From positions 1 to 28,814 of the forward strand of contig JAUWMO010000006.1 of assembly GCA_030613125.1 (NCBI GenBank): a stretch of 28,814 nucleotides of DNA, in the 5' to 3' direction. The stretch is from Bacteroidota bacterium (GTDB taxonomy: Bacteria; Bacteroidota; Bacteroidia; Bacteroidales; VadinHA17). The notes beneath the pieces are model-generated. The model did not search any database and was not told the DNA's origin. It was given only the letters and a program-made list of their open reading frames with translations. Shown here piece after piece: positions 1 through 8,772 of the stretch. The translations under genes and the position numbers were made by a program. Each line of letters starts with the position of its first letter. Within the stretch, counting starts at the first letter, position 1.

Positions 1-132
1 GCAAAATAATTAACTCGCTTTATTTCAGTATTCTTCAGTATATTTCTGCAAATTATAATACAAGAATAGATAATTGTTCGTTTATAATATAAATTGATAC
101 CCTTATTTTACCTGCTTCTCAATTTTTAAATT

Positions 133-1035
133 ATGGAATCAAAAGAAAACATGAAACCTGAATTAGTTAAAGAGCCAAAAAAGAAAGTTCTTCCTTTCCT
201 TTTTGCTGTTATTGTATTATTGAGTTTAGTTCTGGCCTATCTTGTATATCTTCATTTTAACCAGAAAGCCAAAATGATTGAAATGGAGACTGTTTTAACC
301 ACAGAAAAAGATTCTCTTGCAAATGAGCTTTCAAATCTTATTTATCAATACGATACTCTTAAAACTGATAACGATAGCTTAAATGTTGAAATACAGGCCC
401 AGCAGGATAGAATTAAAAACCTTCTTGCCGTTCAGATTTCAAATGCACAAAAAATCCGTTTGTACAAAAAGGAATTATCTACTTTAAGGAACGTTATGAA
501 AAGTTATATACGACAAATTGATTCTCTCAACACAAAAAATGTTCTACTAACTGCAGAAAATATTGAGGTGCATTCGCAACTCAGTAATGCACAGGAAGAA
601 AATATAGAACTTTCTAAAATAAAAGAAGAACTTACATCTAAAGTAGAAATGGCTTCGGTTCTTCAGGCAAAGAATATATTAGCCGTACCTCTTAATAGCA
701 GAGGGAAAGAGAAATATAAGATTGATAAAATTGCTAAAATTCGTATTTGTTTTACTTTGCGTGAAAATCCTATTGTTGAAGCCGGAAATAAAGAAGTATT
801 TTTAAGAATTATCCGTCCTGATGAAGTAGTGCTGGCCACCTCTGCCGATAATTTATTTGAATCCGGAGAGGAACAACTGGTTTATTCTGCAAGCAGGGTT
901 GTTGAATATCTGAACCAGGATGTTGATATGTGCATTTATTGGAATAACGATGGACAACTAATTCAGGGAACATATAATGTGTTTTTATTTCTTGAAGGTA
1001 ATGAGATTGGTACAACATCATTTTTACTGAAATAA
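133..1035 (+). CDS. Membrane-anchored coiled-coil protein of unknown function
   Basis: This 300-residue protein has a short charged N-terminus, one strong hydrophobic segment at about residues 20-42, and then a long heptad-like region (about 45-175) rich in Leu, Asn, Glu and Lys that should form a coiled coil. The last 120 residues look like a compact beta-rich domain. The likely topology is an inner-membrane anchor with the coiled coil and C-terminal domain on the far side. No catalytic motif is visible. The ATG at 133 is the first in frame and sits in an A/T-rich context. The glycosyltransferase begins 24 bases downstream, so the two may share a transcript. Proteins of this layout are common hypotheticals in Bacteroidota. 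The function is unknown. Confidence 0.8.
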   Translation: MESKENMKPELVKEPKKKVLPFLFAVIVLLSLVLAYLVYLHFNQKAKMIEMETVLTTEKDSLANELSNLIYQYDTLKTDNDSLNVEIQAQQDRIKNLLAVQISNAQKIRLYKKELSTLRNVMKSYIRQIDSLNTKNVLLTAENIEVHSQLSNAQEENIELSKIKEELTSKVEMASVLQAKNILAVPLNSRGKEKYKIDKIAKIRICFTLRENPIVEAGNKEVFLRIIRPDEVVLATSADNLFESGEEQLVYSASRVVEYLNQDVDMCIYWNNDGQLIQGTYNVFLFLEGNEIGTTSFLLK

Positions 1036-1059
1036 TTAATTTATCAAATTAGTTTTGTC

Positions 1060-2346
1060 ATGAAAATAGGATTTATTATTGGTAGAATAGGTGGTGTTGA
1101 TGGTGTTGCCCTTGAAGCAGAAAAATGGATTGACGTTTTGAAAAGAATGGGGCATGAAATCTTTATCATCTCAGGTCAATTTCAGGAATGGGTGATTGAT
1201 CCTGAACATGATACTCTTGTTATGGAAATGTCTTTCTTCTCTCCTGAAAGCTTTTGGGGTCAGAAAAAAGCATTTTTTCACCCCGATACGAATCTTGATG
1301 AACTGTGTGAGCATATTGACCTTTATTCGGGTATTATCTCAGAAAAAATTATTGACTGGGCAACAAAAAATAAAATAGATCTTATAATTTCTGAAAATGC
1401 TTCAGCTTTACCTTCACATATTGAAATGGGTAAAGGTATTGCCCTGGCAATTGAAAAACTGGGTTTGCCCACTATTACCCATGACCATGATTTTGCATGG
1501 GAAAGAGGTGATCGTTATGTCTCACCCCATGCAAGAATAAATAAATTGGTTGAGGAGATATTCCCTTTAAGGCTTAAAAATTCATTTCATGCAGTAATAA
1601 ACCTGAATGCCCAAAAAACACTAAAGGAAAAATTTAACAGGGATTCTATTGCCGTTCCCAATGTGATGGATTTTGATATGGAGTTTGGTTTAAGAAATGA
1701 TTCTAATAAATATCTTCGAAGAGATCTTGGACTTGAACCAACTGATAAGCTTTTATTCCAGATAACAAGAATTGTGCGGCGAAAAGGAATTGAGGTTGCC
1801 ATAGACCTTATTGATAAGCTGGATGATAATAAAATCAAATTGGTAATCACAGGTAATTATAAGGATGATGAGGGAAGTGAATATTACTATGAACTGGTTA
1901 ATCAGATTCATGAACTGAAACTTATGCGTAAAGTTATATTAGCCTCATATATAATTCACAACAAAGGCCTGGTTGGAAATGGTTCGGAAAGAAATTATTC
2001 ACTTTCCGATGGATATGCTCATGCTACGGCATGTACATACTTTAGTACCTACGAAGGATTTGGAAATGCTTTTGTTGAGGCTGTTCTGGCTAAACGGCCA
2101 ATATTTGTTAATAATTATGAGCCGGTGTATTGGCCGGATATCGGAAGCAAAGGTTTCAAAACCGTAATGCTTGAGAATAATATTCTTACTGATAAGGCAA
2201 TTGAAGGAATGAGCGAAATCATTTACAATGAAAACCTAAGTAAAGAAATAGCAGAATATAATTATCAACTAGGTAAGAAATATTTTTCCTATGAAGCGTT
2301 ACAGGAAAAACTGGAAGAACTTCTTAATATTTCAAAAAAATTATGA
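1060..2346 (+). CDS. GT4-like family glycosyltransferase
   Basis: This 428-residue protein has the two-lobed layout of GT-B glycosyltransferases. The N-terminal lobe opens with a Rossmann-type strand and a Gly-rich turn (GFIIGRIGGVDG, 4-15) and carries HDHDFAWERG at 141-150. The C-terminal lobe has VPNVMDF (199-205), the nucleotide-sugar-binding stretch ITRIVRRKGIEVA (235-247) and the EX7E-type motif STYEGFGNAFVEAV (329-342). The HDHDF..WE signature recalls GT4 enzymes that make mannosylglucosylglycerate-type solutes in Thermotogales, but that link is from memory and weak. The 1394-residue protein encoded nearby on the other strand has the same signature at an equivalent place. The stop codon is TGA, which shows that TGA terminates in this genome. 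Donor and acceptor cannot be read from the sequence. Confidence 0.85.
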   Translation: MKIGFIIGRIGGVDGVALEAEKWIDVLKRMGHEIFIISGQFQEWVIDPEHDTLVMEMSFFSPESFWGQKKAFFHPDTNLDELCEHIDLYSGIISEKIIDWATKNKIDLIISENASALPSHIEMGKGIALAIEKLGLPTITHDHDFAWERGDRYVSPHARINKLVEEIFPLRLKNSFHAVINLNAQKTLKEKFNRDSIAVPNVMDFDMEFGLRNDSNKYLRRDLGLEPTDKLLFQITRIVRRKGIEVAIDLIDKLDDNKIKLVITGNYKDDEGSEYYYELVNQIHELKLMRKVILASYIIHNKGLVGNGSERNYSLSDGYAHATACTYFSTYEGFGNAFVEAVLAKRPIFVNNYEPVYWPDIGSKGFKTVMLENNILTDKAIEGMSEIIYNENLSKEIAEYNYQLGKKYFSYEALQEKLEELLNISKKL

Positions 2347-2423
2347 TACGCTGCTGAATACTTTGTTCTAATTTGTTTGCTTCTGATTCTTATTATTTGT
2401 TGTTAAACAGCATTTTATAATAT

Positions 2424-2477
2424 ATAAACTACGTATTAAACTACGTAGTTAACTACGTAGTTTAATACGTAGTTTAT
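2424..2477. repeat. Perfect 54-bp palindrome with 12-bp internal period
   Basis: The two 27-base arms are exactly complementary and meet between bases 2450 and 2451 with no loop. The self-complementary hexamer TACGTA recurs at 2430, 2442, 2454 and 2466, exactly 12 bases apart, so the element is both a tandem array of four 12-mers (TACGTAGTTAAC and variants) and a palindrome. It lies between the converging ends of the glycosyltransferase and hemW. It could act as a bidirectional transcription terminator, a cruciform or an array of sites for a dimeric DNA-binding protein. There is no adjacent T-tract as in a classic intrinsic terminator. Confidence 0.9.
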
Positions 2478-2519
2478 GAGTTTGACCTAATTAATTTCTT
2501 TTCCACCTGCCTCTAATAA

Positions 2520-3647
2520 CTAAACAAAAAGTAGCTCTGAAATAATATTGTCAGCAATAAATTTACCTTTTTCAGAAAGAACCAGTTTTTTGTCTTTTTT
2601 CTCTATTAGCCCTGATGAAATATATTTCTGTGCCATATTCTCACAATATTTTCCCGATTCTTCAGAAAAATTTTGTTCAATGTATTCAAGATCTATACCC
2701 CAAATAGTTCTTAAGGAGGTGAGTACGTAATCATTATAGCGTGTATTAATTTCAAGTGTTTCTTTTATTGAAGGAATTAATCCATTTTTAATCTTCTCAA
2801 GATATTCTTTATTATTATTTATATTCCATTGTCTGGATGTTATATTAAACGAATGTGCTGACGGGCCTATTCCTAAATATTTTGACTGATTCCAGTAATT
2901 GCTGTTATGTTTTGAATAAAAGCCGGTTTTCGCAAAATTTGATATTTCATATTGTATGAAATCATTTTCTTTTGTGAGTTTGATCAACTTCTTATACTGT
3001 TTATAACTTTCATTTTCAGTAACTTCTTTGAACTTTCCTTTACTCAGCAAGTTAAAAAACATTGTTTTTGGTTCAATTGTAAGATGGTAGGCCGATATGT
3101 GCCGGATCTCCAATTCAATGGTTTTTTCAATATTTATTTCAAAATTATCTTCAGTCATACCTGGAATTCCATATATCAAATCGATGCTTATATTACTAAA
3201 ACCGGTATCTTTTGCCATAATAACCGAGTCATAGCTTTGTTTAGCATTGTGTCTGCGGTTTAATAGTTTCAGATCTTTGTCAAAGAAAGATTGGCACCCA
3301 ATGCTAATCCTGTTTACAGGTGTTTTAGCCAGTTTGTTAAGATATTTTATAGTAAGATCTTCAGGATTAGCTTCAAGTGTAATTTCTGTGTCTGACATAA
3401 CCATCATAGAGTCAAAAATCACATCCAATAATCGAGTAATTTCTATATGATTTAGTAATGATGGTGTCCCTCCACCAAAATATATTGTTTTAATACTATC
3501 GTCCAGTAGATAATTTTTTCTTAACCTGATCTCTGTCATTAATGCTTTTATCATTTCATCTTTCAGCTTCAATGACGCAGATTTATGAAAATCGCAATAG
3601 TTACATATTTGTTTACAAAAAGGGATATGTATATAAACACCTGCCAT
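2520..3647 (-). CDS. hemW: Radical SAM heme chaperone HemW
   Basis: The protein is 375 residues, the usual length for HemW. Near the N-terminus, YIHIPFCKQICNYCDF holds the radical SAM cluster cysteines C11, C15 and C18 (CX3CX2C), followed by the SAM-binding GGGTPS motif at about residues 59-64. The C-terminal half contains the family's winged-helix-like tail. HemW was long annotated as oxygen-independent coproporphyrinogen oxidase but is now understood as a heme-binding chaperone that delivers heme to membrane haemoproteins. The upstream 1394-residue gene ends 11 bases before this ATG, so the two are probably co-transcribed. A hairpin spans that junction. An AAGGAA stretch lies just before the ATG. 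Confidence 0.92.
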   Translation of the reverse strand: MAGVYIHIPFCKQICNYCDFHKSASLKLKDEMIKALMTEIRLRKNYLLDDSIKTIYFGGGTPSLLNHIEITRLLDVIFDSMMVMSDTEITLEANPEDLTIKYLNKLAKTPVNRISIGCQSFFDKDLKLLNRRHNAKQSYDSVIMAKDTGFSNISIDLIYGIPGMTEDNFEINIEKTIELEIRHISAYHLTIEPKTMFFNLLSKGKFKEVTENESYKQYKKLIKLTKENDFIQYEISNFAKTGFYSKHNSNYWNQSKYLGIGPSAHSFNITSRQWNINNNKEYLEKIKNGLIPSIKETLEINTRYNDYVLTSLRTIWGIDLEYIEQNFSEESGKYCENMAQKYISSGLIEKKDKKLVLSEKGKFIADNIISELLFV

Positions 3648-3650
3648 TTT

Positions 3651-3670
3651 TTCCTTGTTTATTCAAGGAA
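3651..3670 (-). promoter_or_regulatory. Junction hairpin over the hemW ribosome-binding region
   Basis: On the minus strand the sequence TTCCTTG, a six-base loop and CAAGGAA form a perfect 7-bp stem. The loop contains the TAA stop of the upstream 1394-residue gene (3661-3659). The 3' arm is the purine stretch AAGGAA that would serve hemW, whose ATG follows four bases later. A ribosome finishing the upstream gene would open the stem, so this layout could couple translation of the two genes. That is inference. Confidence 0.5.
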
Positions 3671-6600
3671 ACCAACTACTACATTTGAAACAGCCCGAGG
3701 CTCAGGAGGTAGTGAATATATATTTTTTTCATAGTCATGATTATAGGGTGAAACATTTATAACTTCACCTCCAACCACCAGGGTGCTGCTTCCCCCGGGA
3801 TCAAATCCCATACCCTTTTTAATACCGAAGTCAACCAGAATGTTGGCCATATCAATATGTGTAGCACCTACCGATTCACGAATTCTCCCATTTATGGTCA
3901 ATACTGCCAGATTACCATTCTTGTCAATTCCAACGGCTATTTTTGGTCCTCTCATATCAGTATAATCCAATCTTGCAGCCTGGGTTTTAATTGAATTAGA
4001 AGTTTTCCAGCCTTCTTTTTCCATATCCAGAGAAAACTTACCATCGTTAACTAACATTGGACCTGCTTCTACTGCATATTGTATATCTTCATACCCATTT
4101 ATGATCATATTCAGCTCCCTTTCAACCTCAAAGAGGTTTTCCTGGTAATTTGCCGGGTCAAAAGAAAATGTTAATCCAACCGGAATTATTTTTATTTTTT
4201 CACCTTTTTTAGATCTAATAATTTCCTTAACTGTATTGCCTGCCATGCGTACTATTACCCTGCCATTACCATATAAATATTCCCCATCAAACATCAAATC
4301 GTAATAACATGGTTCTAAGCCTGGTTTTGTAAGGTTATAATTTGATTTATTAAATTCCAGTTCTACAACCTTATTAGAAATAATAAGACCATTTTCACAA
4401 TTTACTCTTTGGATATCGATTTTCCCATCACGATTCACTAATAAGGCAGGTTTATTGAACAGTGGAGGGCATTTAACAATATAATCTGATATTAATAAAC
4501 CAAGAGGAGACCCGATATATGTTTCAGGAATACCTAACTTTCCTACCAGTTCCGGATTAAGTATATAACCCCCATTCCAGGCGATCTGAATATTATTTTT
4601 TGTGGAGTTTTCAAAATCTTCAACAAAACGGGTAACCGTTTTGGTATTACCATCACCATCTATAGTAATGTATTTCCATTTTTTATTATTTCCGGGGCTC
4701 TGTGTTATTGCAAATGCACCATTCCATGGTGATTTATCTCTATACACACCGCTGACAAATGTATGGTCAACGTATTTTTTTTTCTCCTTTTTTTGTTGTT
4801 TCAGATTACTTAATACGGTCAAAATTGGTGAACCCCGTTTTTCAGCATCTTCCCTGATTATAGAAAATAATTTTTCTGTTCCCAGTTTTTTTGATAACTC
4901 TTTAAAATCTGCACTATTCATGGCCAAATGAAAATCATATGCTGTTTGAATTGGTGTCGGATAGGCCAGCGTGGTTCTAACTCCTGCAGGTACAAATTGA
5001 ATATACCCAGAGCCCTCTGATACTCCCATGATATTTGCAGTTAAAGGGTCACTAACCCTGTCAATGTGGATCCTGTCAATATCAATGATATCAGTCATAA
5101 CTGCAGCGTTCCTGTGATGAGATATTAGTAAACCTTTTTCATTTCTTATATGAATAAGTATTTTTAATGCTTCTTTTCCAAGTTGTGGAAAGTGAACACC
5201 TACACTCAATTGTTTTGTTTTAATAATTTGTAAAAGCTGGTGTTTTAATAATAATTTTAATTCATTATCACTTCCCTGCTGAATAAACTCTATAACCTCT
5301 TCAGCAGGAGCAGCCCCTCTAATTGGTTTTTCACGTAAAAATAAATAAATAGGTTTTTTCCCTTTCAGGTCTTTTAATAGTCTTTTCTCTGTTAATTCTT
5401 CTTCTAATTTCAGTTTATATCTTGATCTGATGGCCTGAAGAACAAAAAACTCTAATTCGTGCTTCACATATTTTCCCGAAAATATTCCCAGGGGTATATT
5501 TTCTTTCATCTTTTGCATCAGGATATCCCTGTCATCAATTCTCATATCTGTACTGGCAGTCATTTGAGATAATGCAAGGTTCCAATCAGTAAAAAAATGA
5601 ATTCCCGCATCTATTTTGAAAGTTCTTTTTGGCTGAATAATTTTATGATAAAGAATATTGATCAGCCCGGTAATTTCCTGGTATGTAAAATCCTGATATA
5701 AATAATGCTTTTTGTTTCTGTGACGATATGCAAAAGAGTGATCATGTTGAATTTCAACTTCGCCTTCATTGATTCTGAAAATGTTATCAACTGTATTATA
5801 AAATTCTTTTTTTTTCTTATCAGAAATGTATTCGGATTCTGGCTTTTCCTCGATCATTTTTTCTGCGAATGAAAAGATCATACCTTTTATTCGTTGCTCT
5901 TCGGCACGAAAAGCGCTTGGGTCAATTAATGATTTTAAATTAAGCATGTAAGAAAGGCGGCCAAAACCCGGAAGATAATGTCTGTTCTTTGTATTAATTA
6001 ATGTTCTCAGATCATTATTGGAGAAGTTTACTATTTCCTTATATTCCTTAAGTGATTTTTTACAGGTTTTTTCAAAACGGTTATTAGATTGTAATTGGCT
6101 GTATAACTTATGACAAATATCCCATATATTATTATTAAGGGAATCCAGGCTATATCTTTTTTGTACTACTTTCAAATTATGCCTGAAAATATTTCCTGCC
6201 ATATGTGGATAAAATACTTCATTTATAATTCTATTTATTTGCTTATTTCTTATTTTTTTTCCATCAAATTCAATAACATTTAAACGATCTTTTTCAGGAA
6301 GGTGTTCCCCTATTACATCGGAATAAACATTCTCAGGATAATATCTCCTGCAAAATATTGGTGTACTACATGCAGCTGCTTCAATTATGGGTAAACCTCT
6401 GCCTTCAGTTTCACTCGGCAAAAGAATCAAAGATGCAATATTAAACAGGTCAACTATGCCAACCGGATTCTCAAAGCGTATTTTGAATTTTTCTTTATCC
6501 AATTCGCTAAAAAGAAAAGCCAGATAAACTTTTCCTCTAAATTCCTCATCCAAATTTTGCAGAAAAATATGAAACTGTTTAATTAATTTTTCAAAATAAT

Positions 6601-7843
6601 TGAAGTGACCTGCAGCAATTGGTCCGGTTACTAATATTGTTAGTTTCAGATTTTCTGTTTCATTAAATTTACTCCTGAATTTTTCGCTTCCAAATAATTT
6701 CTTAAGTAATCTAAAACCAACTTCAATCCTTTTTCTTGCAATAATTCTTGTTGGTTGAAGGAAAACTATATTTTCCGCAAGAAAATTTCTTATAGGTTTT
6801 GTTTTTTTCCATCCTATTAGTATTGGCCTGGTATTTCCAGGATCAACAAGTCTGTTTTGAATTACATCACGTGCTGCATAAGCGATAAGAGTTTTCTTAT
6901 ACCTGCTTAATATTTTTTCAAACTGGTAAAAAGTGTTTATTTTTTTTCTTTTATTATTATCCTTGTAGTCAGAAATATCAACAGCCGTTCCTATTTCACA
7001 AACATTTGCAGGATTATGACCATTGATATCAACCAGGTGCTTTGTTTGTTCATGATTAATATTTACAGACATCCATGATCTTGATTCCCAGGGATAAAGT
7101 ACTTCAATTTGAGAAAAAAACTCTCCCAGATGTGAATTTGTAAAAAATAAGTCTCTAGGTTCTGGTTTTAACCCTTTTTCGTTCCTGGTAATTTCACTGT
7201 TTCCTCCTTCCCAGTAAAAATCATGATTATTATTAATTACCGGTAATCCGAGGTATTCAGTAACAAAAATAGTAGCAAGCGTAAGTGATACATTTCCTGG
7301 ATTTGAAGCTACATTTACAATATACAGTAATTGTATGTCTTCATCCTCTATATATCTTCCGAGTTTCTCAGTAATAGTCAATACTTCATCCCAAAAGTCC
7401 AGTATTAAATCATTGTATTCTTTACTTCCCCTTTCCAGTTTTACGAAAAAGAACTTTTTGTATAATTTCCAACCGTCAAAAGAACGAGCTTCAATTATTT
7501 CAAATTTTTTATATGTAGGATCAATTAGTTTGTATGTTTCAGGTTGAAAATTACCTCCTATCAGATGTATAGGGATTTCCGGATAGTTAATTCTGAATAG
7601 TTTTGCGTATTTTAAAATTTCTATTGTAACACCGTCAATTGAATATCCAAATGTCAGGAAACCTATTCCTTTTTCAGCAATATGCTTTTTAAATTCTTGA
7701 TAACTACCATTAAATTTTGCAGTTGGAACAGGATTGGATTCTTTAAATCTATCGATAAAGAGCCCAAGATCAAACCAGGTTTGAATATTTTCCTTCCTGA
7801 GAAGCTCAATCATTTTTTTAACAGACATCCTTTCTTTCATCAT
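3659..7843 (-). CDS. Glycosyltransferase-phosphodiester glycosidase (NAGPA domain) fusion
   Basis: This 1394-residue protein has three parts. Residues about 55-590 resemble a GT4/GT-B glycosyltransferase: NNNHDFYWEGG at 204-214, the donor-lobe segment QPTRIIARKRIEVG at 363-376 and the EX7E-like motif SETEGRGLPIIEAA at 477-490. Residues about 600-1030 match nothing I recognise. Residues about 1035-1394 are a phosphodiester glycosidase (NAGPA/DUF2233) domain: AWNGGY at 1088-1093, SPLGLLISD near 1112-1120 and the signature GFDPGGSST at 1346-1354. NAGPA in animals removes GlcNAc from a GlcNAc-phospho-mannose diester. No signal peptide is visible, so a cytoplasmic location is likely, which is unusual for this domain. 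The start is uncertain among Met1, Met2 and Met6. Substrate and pathway are unknown. hemW follows 11 bases downstream. Confidence 0.82.
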   Translation of the reverse strand: MMKERMSVKKMIELLRKENIQTWFDLGLFIDRFKESNPVPTAKFNGSYQEFKKHIAEKGIGFLTFGYSIDGVTIEILKYAKLFRINYPEIPIHLIGGNFQPETYKLIDPTYKKFEIIEARSFDGWKLYKKFFFVKLERGSKEYNDLILDFWDEVLTITEKLGRYIEDEDIQLLYIVNVASNPGNVSLTLATIFVTEYLGLPVINNNHDFYWEGGNSEITRNEKGLKPEPRDLFFTNSHLGEFFSQIEVLYPWESRSWMSVNINHEQTKHLVDINGHNPANVCEIGTAVDISDYKDNNKRKKINTFYQFEKILSRYKKTLIAYAARDVIQNRLVDPGNTRPILIGWKKTKPIRNFLAENIVFLQPTRIIARKRIEVGFRLLKKLFGSEKFRSKFNETENLKLTILVTGPIAAGHFNYFEKLIKQFHIFLQNLDEEFRGKVYLAFLFSELDKEKFKIRFENPVGIVDLFNIASLILLPSETEGRGLPIIEAAACSTPIFCRRYYPENVYSDVIGEHLPEKDRLNVIEFDGKKIRNKQINRIINEVFYPHMAGNIFRHNLKVVQKRYSLDSLNNNIWDICHKLYSQLQSNNRFEKTCKKSLKEYKEIVNFSNNDLRTLINTKNRHYLPGFGRLSYMLNLKSLIDPSAFRAEEQRIKGMIFSFAEKMIEEKPESEYISDKKKKEFYNTVDNIFRINEGEVEIQHDHSFAYRHRNKKHYLYQDFTYQEITGLINILYHKIIQPKRTFKIDAGIHFFTDWNLALSQMTASTDMRIDDRDILMQKMKENIPLGIFSGKYVKHELEFFVLQAIRSRYKLKLEEELTEKRLLKDLKGKKPIYLFLREKPIRGAAPAEEVIEFIQQGSDNELKLLLKHQLLQIIKTKQLSVGVHFPQLGKEALKILIHIRNEKGLLISHHRNAAVMTDIIDIDRIHIDRVSDPLTANIMGVSEGSGYIQFVPAGVRTTLAYPTPIQTAYDFHLAMNSADFKELSKKLGTEKLFSIIREDAEKRGSPILTVLSNLKQQKKEKKKYVDHTFVSGVYRDKSPWNGAFAITQSPGNNKKWKYITIDGDGNTKTVTRFVEDFENSTKNNIQIAWNGGYILNPELVGKLGIPETYIGSPLGLLISDYIVKCPPLFNKPALLVNRDGKIDIQRVNCENGLIISNKVVELEFNKSNYNLTKPGLEPCYYDLMFDGEYLYGNGRVIVRMAGNTVKEIIRSKKGEKIKIIPVGLTFSFDPANYQENLFEVERELNMIINGYEDIQYAVEAGPMLVNDGKFSLDMEKEGWKTSNSIKTQAARLDYTDMRGPKIAVGIDKNGNLAVLTINGRIRESVGATHIDMANILVDFGIKKGMGFDPGGSSTLVVGGEVINVSPYNHDYEKNIYSLPPEPRAVSNVVVGFLE

Positions 7844-7942
7844 CTGAATTATTACTGGTTATCTAAATAAAATTAAGAAATTTAAGCTTATTTTGTACTT
7901 AAAGTGATATTTTATTCTTAATGAAATTATTAAGGACTCTAT

Positions 7943-8332
7943 ATGAGACTATTATTTAAACATTTCAAATACTCTATAATCTGGATATTACTAATTGTTT
8001 TTTTAAGTTTATTTCCATCGACAAGTTTTGATAATTCTTCCTTTTTAATATTTCCTCATTTTGATAAAATTATTCATGTATTTCTCTATTTTATTTTAAC
8101 TATTACTATTTTATCAGGTTTGTATAAATACAAAAATCAATATTCCAAAATATTGATTTATACAATTTCTTTATTGATAACTATAATATTAGGCGGTTTT
8201 ATGGAATTGGTTCAGGGTTATATGGGACCAATTATTGGAAGAGGGCTTGATATTTTTGATTTCTTCTCAAACATTGCAGGATCTCTACTGGCAATTTTCT
8301 CATTTATAATATATCAATTTAGTGTTCGTTAA
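7943..8332 (+). CDS. VanZ-like family membrane protein
   Basis: This small hydrophobic protein of 129 residues has about four predicted membrane helices. Its conserved polar residues fit the VanZ-like family: HFDKIIHVFLY near residue 39, ELVQGYMGPIIGRGLDIFDFFSNIAG near residues 88-113. VanZ itself confers low-level teicoplanin resistance, but most family members have no known role, so resistance should not be inferred here. The gene is divergent from the 1394-residue fusion gene, with about 100 bases between starts. Its stop codon shares TTAA with the stop of rpiB on the other strand. Confidence 0.8.
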   Translation: MRLLFKHFKYSIIWILLIVFLSLFPSTSFDNSSFLIFPHFDKIIHVFLYFILTITILSGLYKYKNQYSKILIYTISLLITIILGGFMELVQGYMGPIIGRGLDIFDFFSNIAGSLLAIFSFIIYQFSVR

Positions 8333-8772
8333 TTTTTCAAAGGAATTTTGTTAATTCTCCTCTTATGTCTGCCTCCATCAAATTTTGTACTTAAAAATGT
8401 TTTTATAATAATAATTGCTGTTTCTAAATTTATAAAGCGGCCTGGTAAAGCACAAATATTAGCATTATTGTGTGATCTTGCCAATCTTGATATTTCCTCA
8501 TTCCAGCATAGTGCTGATCTTATATTATTATACTTATTGACAGTCATATTAATTCCATTCCCACTTCCGCAAATACTTATACCAAAATCATATTCTTCAT
8601 TTACTATTAACACAGCAAGAGAATGTCCAAAATCAGGATAATCAACACTTTCATCTGAAAACGTTCCTAAATCTTTTACATAGTAATTATTCTCTATCAA
8701 ATATTTTATAATTCCTTGCTTTAATCTAAAACCTGCATGGTCACAGGTAATTGCAATCTTAATTAACTTCAT
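8329..8772 (-). CDS. rpiB: Ribose 5-phosphate isomerase B
   Basis: The protein has 147 residues, as usual for RpiB (LacA/RpiB family). It interconverts ribose 5-phosphate and ribulose 5-phosphate in the non-oxidative pentose phosphate pathway. Visible landmarks are CDHAGFRLK near the N-terminus, the ICGSGNGINMTVNK segment that corresponds to the CGTGxG active-site loop with its cysteine, SRLARSHNNANICALPGR, and the C-terminal FDGGRHKRRI. The loop reads CGSGNG rather than the common CGTGIG, a mild variation. The gene converges on the VanZ-like gene, and the two coding regions overlap by the four bases TTAA. A TAnnTTTG element on the minus strand (8797-8790) lies about 20 bases before the start. 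Confidence 0.93.
   Translation of the reverse strand: MKLIKIAITCDHAGFRLKQGIIKYLIENNYYVKDLGTFSDESVDYPDFGHSLAVLIVNEEYDFGISICGSGNGINMTVNKYNNIRSALCWNEEISRLARSHNNANICALPGRFINLETAIIIIKTFLSTKFDGGRHKRRINKIPLKN

Noticed and set aside
1050..1057. TAGTTTTG as promoter of the 428-residue glycosyltransferase
   Set aside because: It ends two bases before the ATG, too close for a normal leader, and such matches are frequent by chance in AT-rich DNA.
7943..8332. Glycopeptide resistance from the VanZ-like protein
   Set aside because: No other van genes are present, and most family members are unrelated to resistance.
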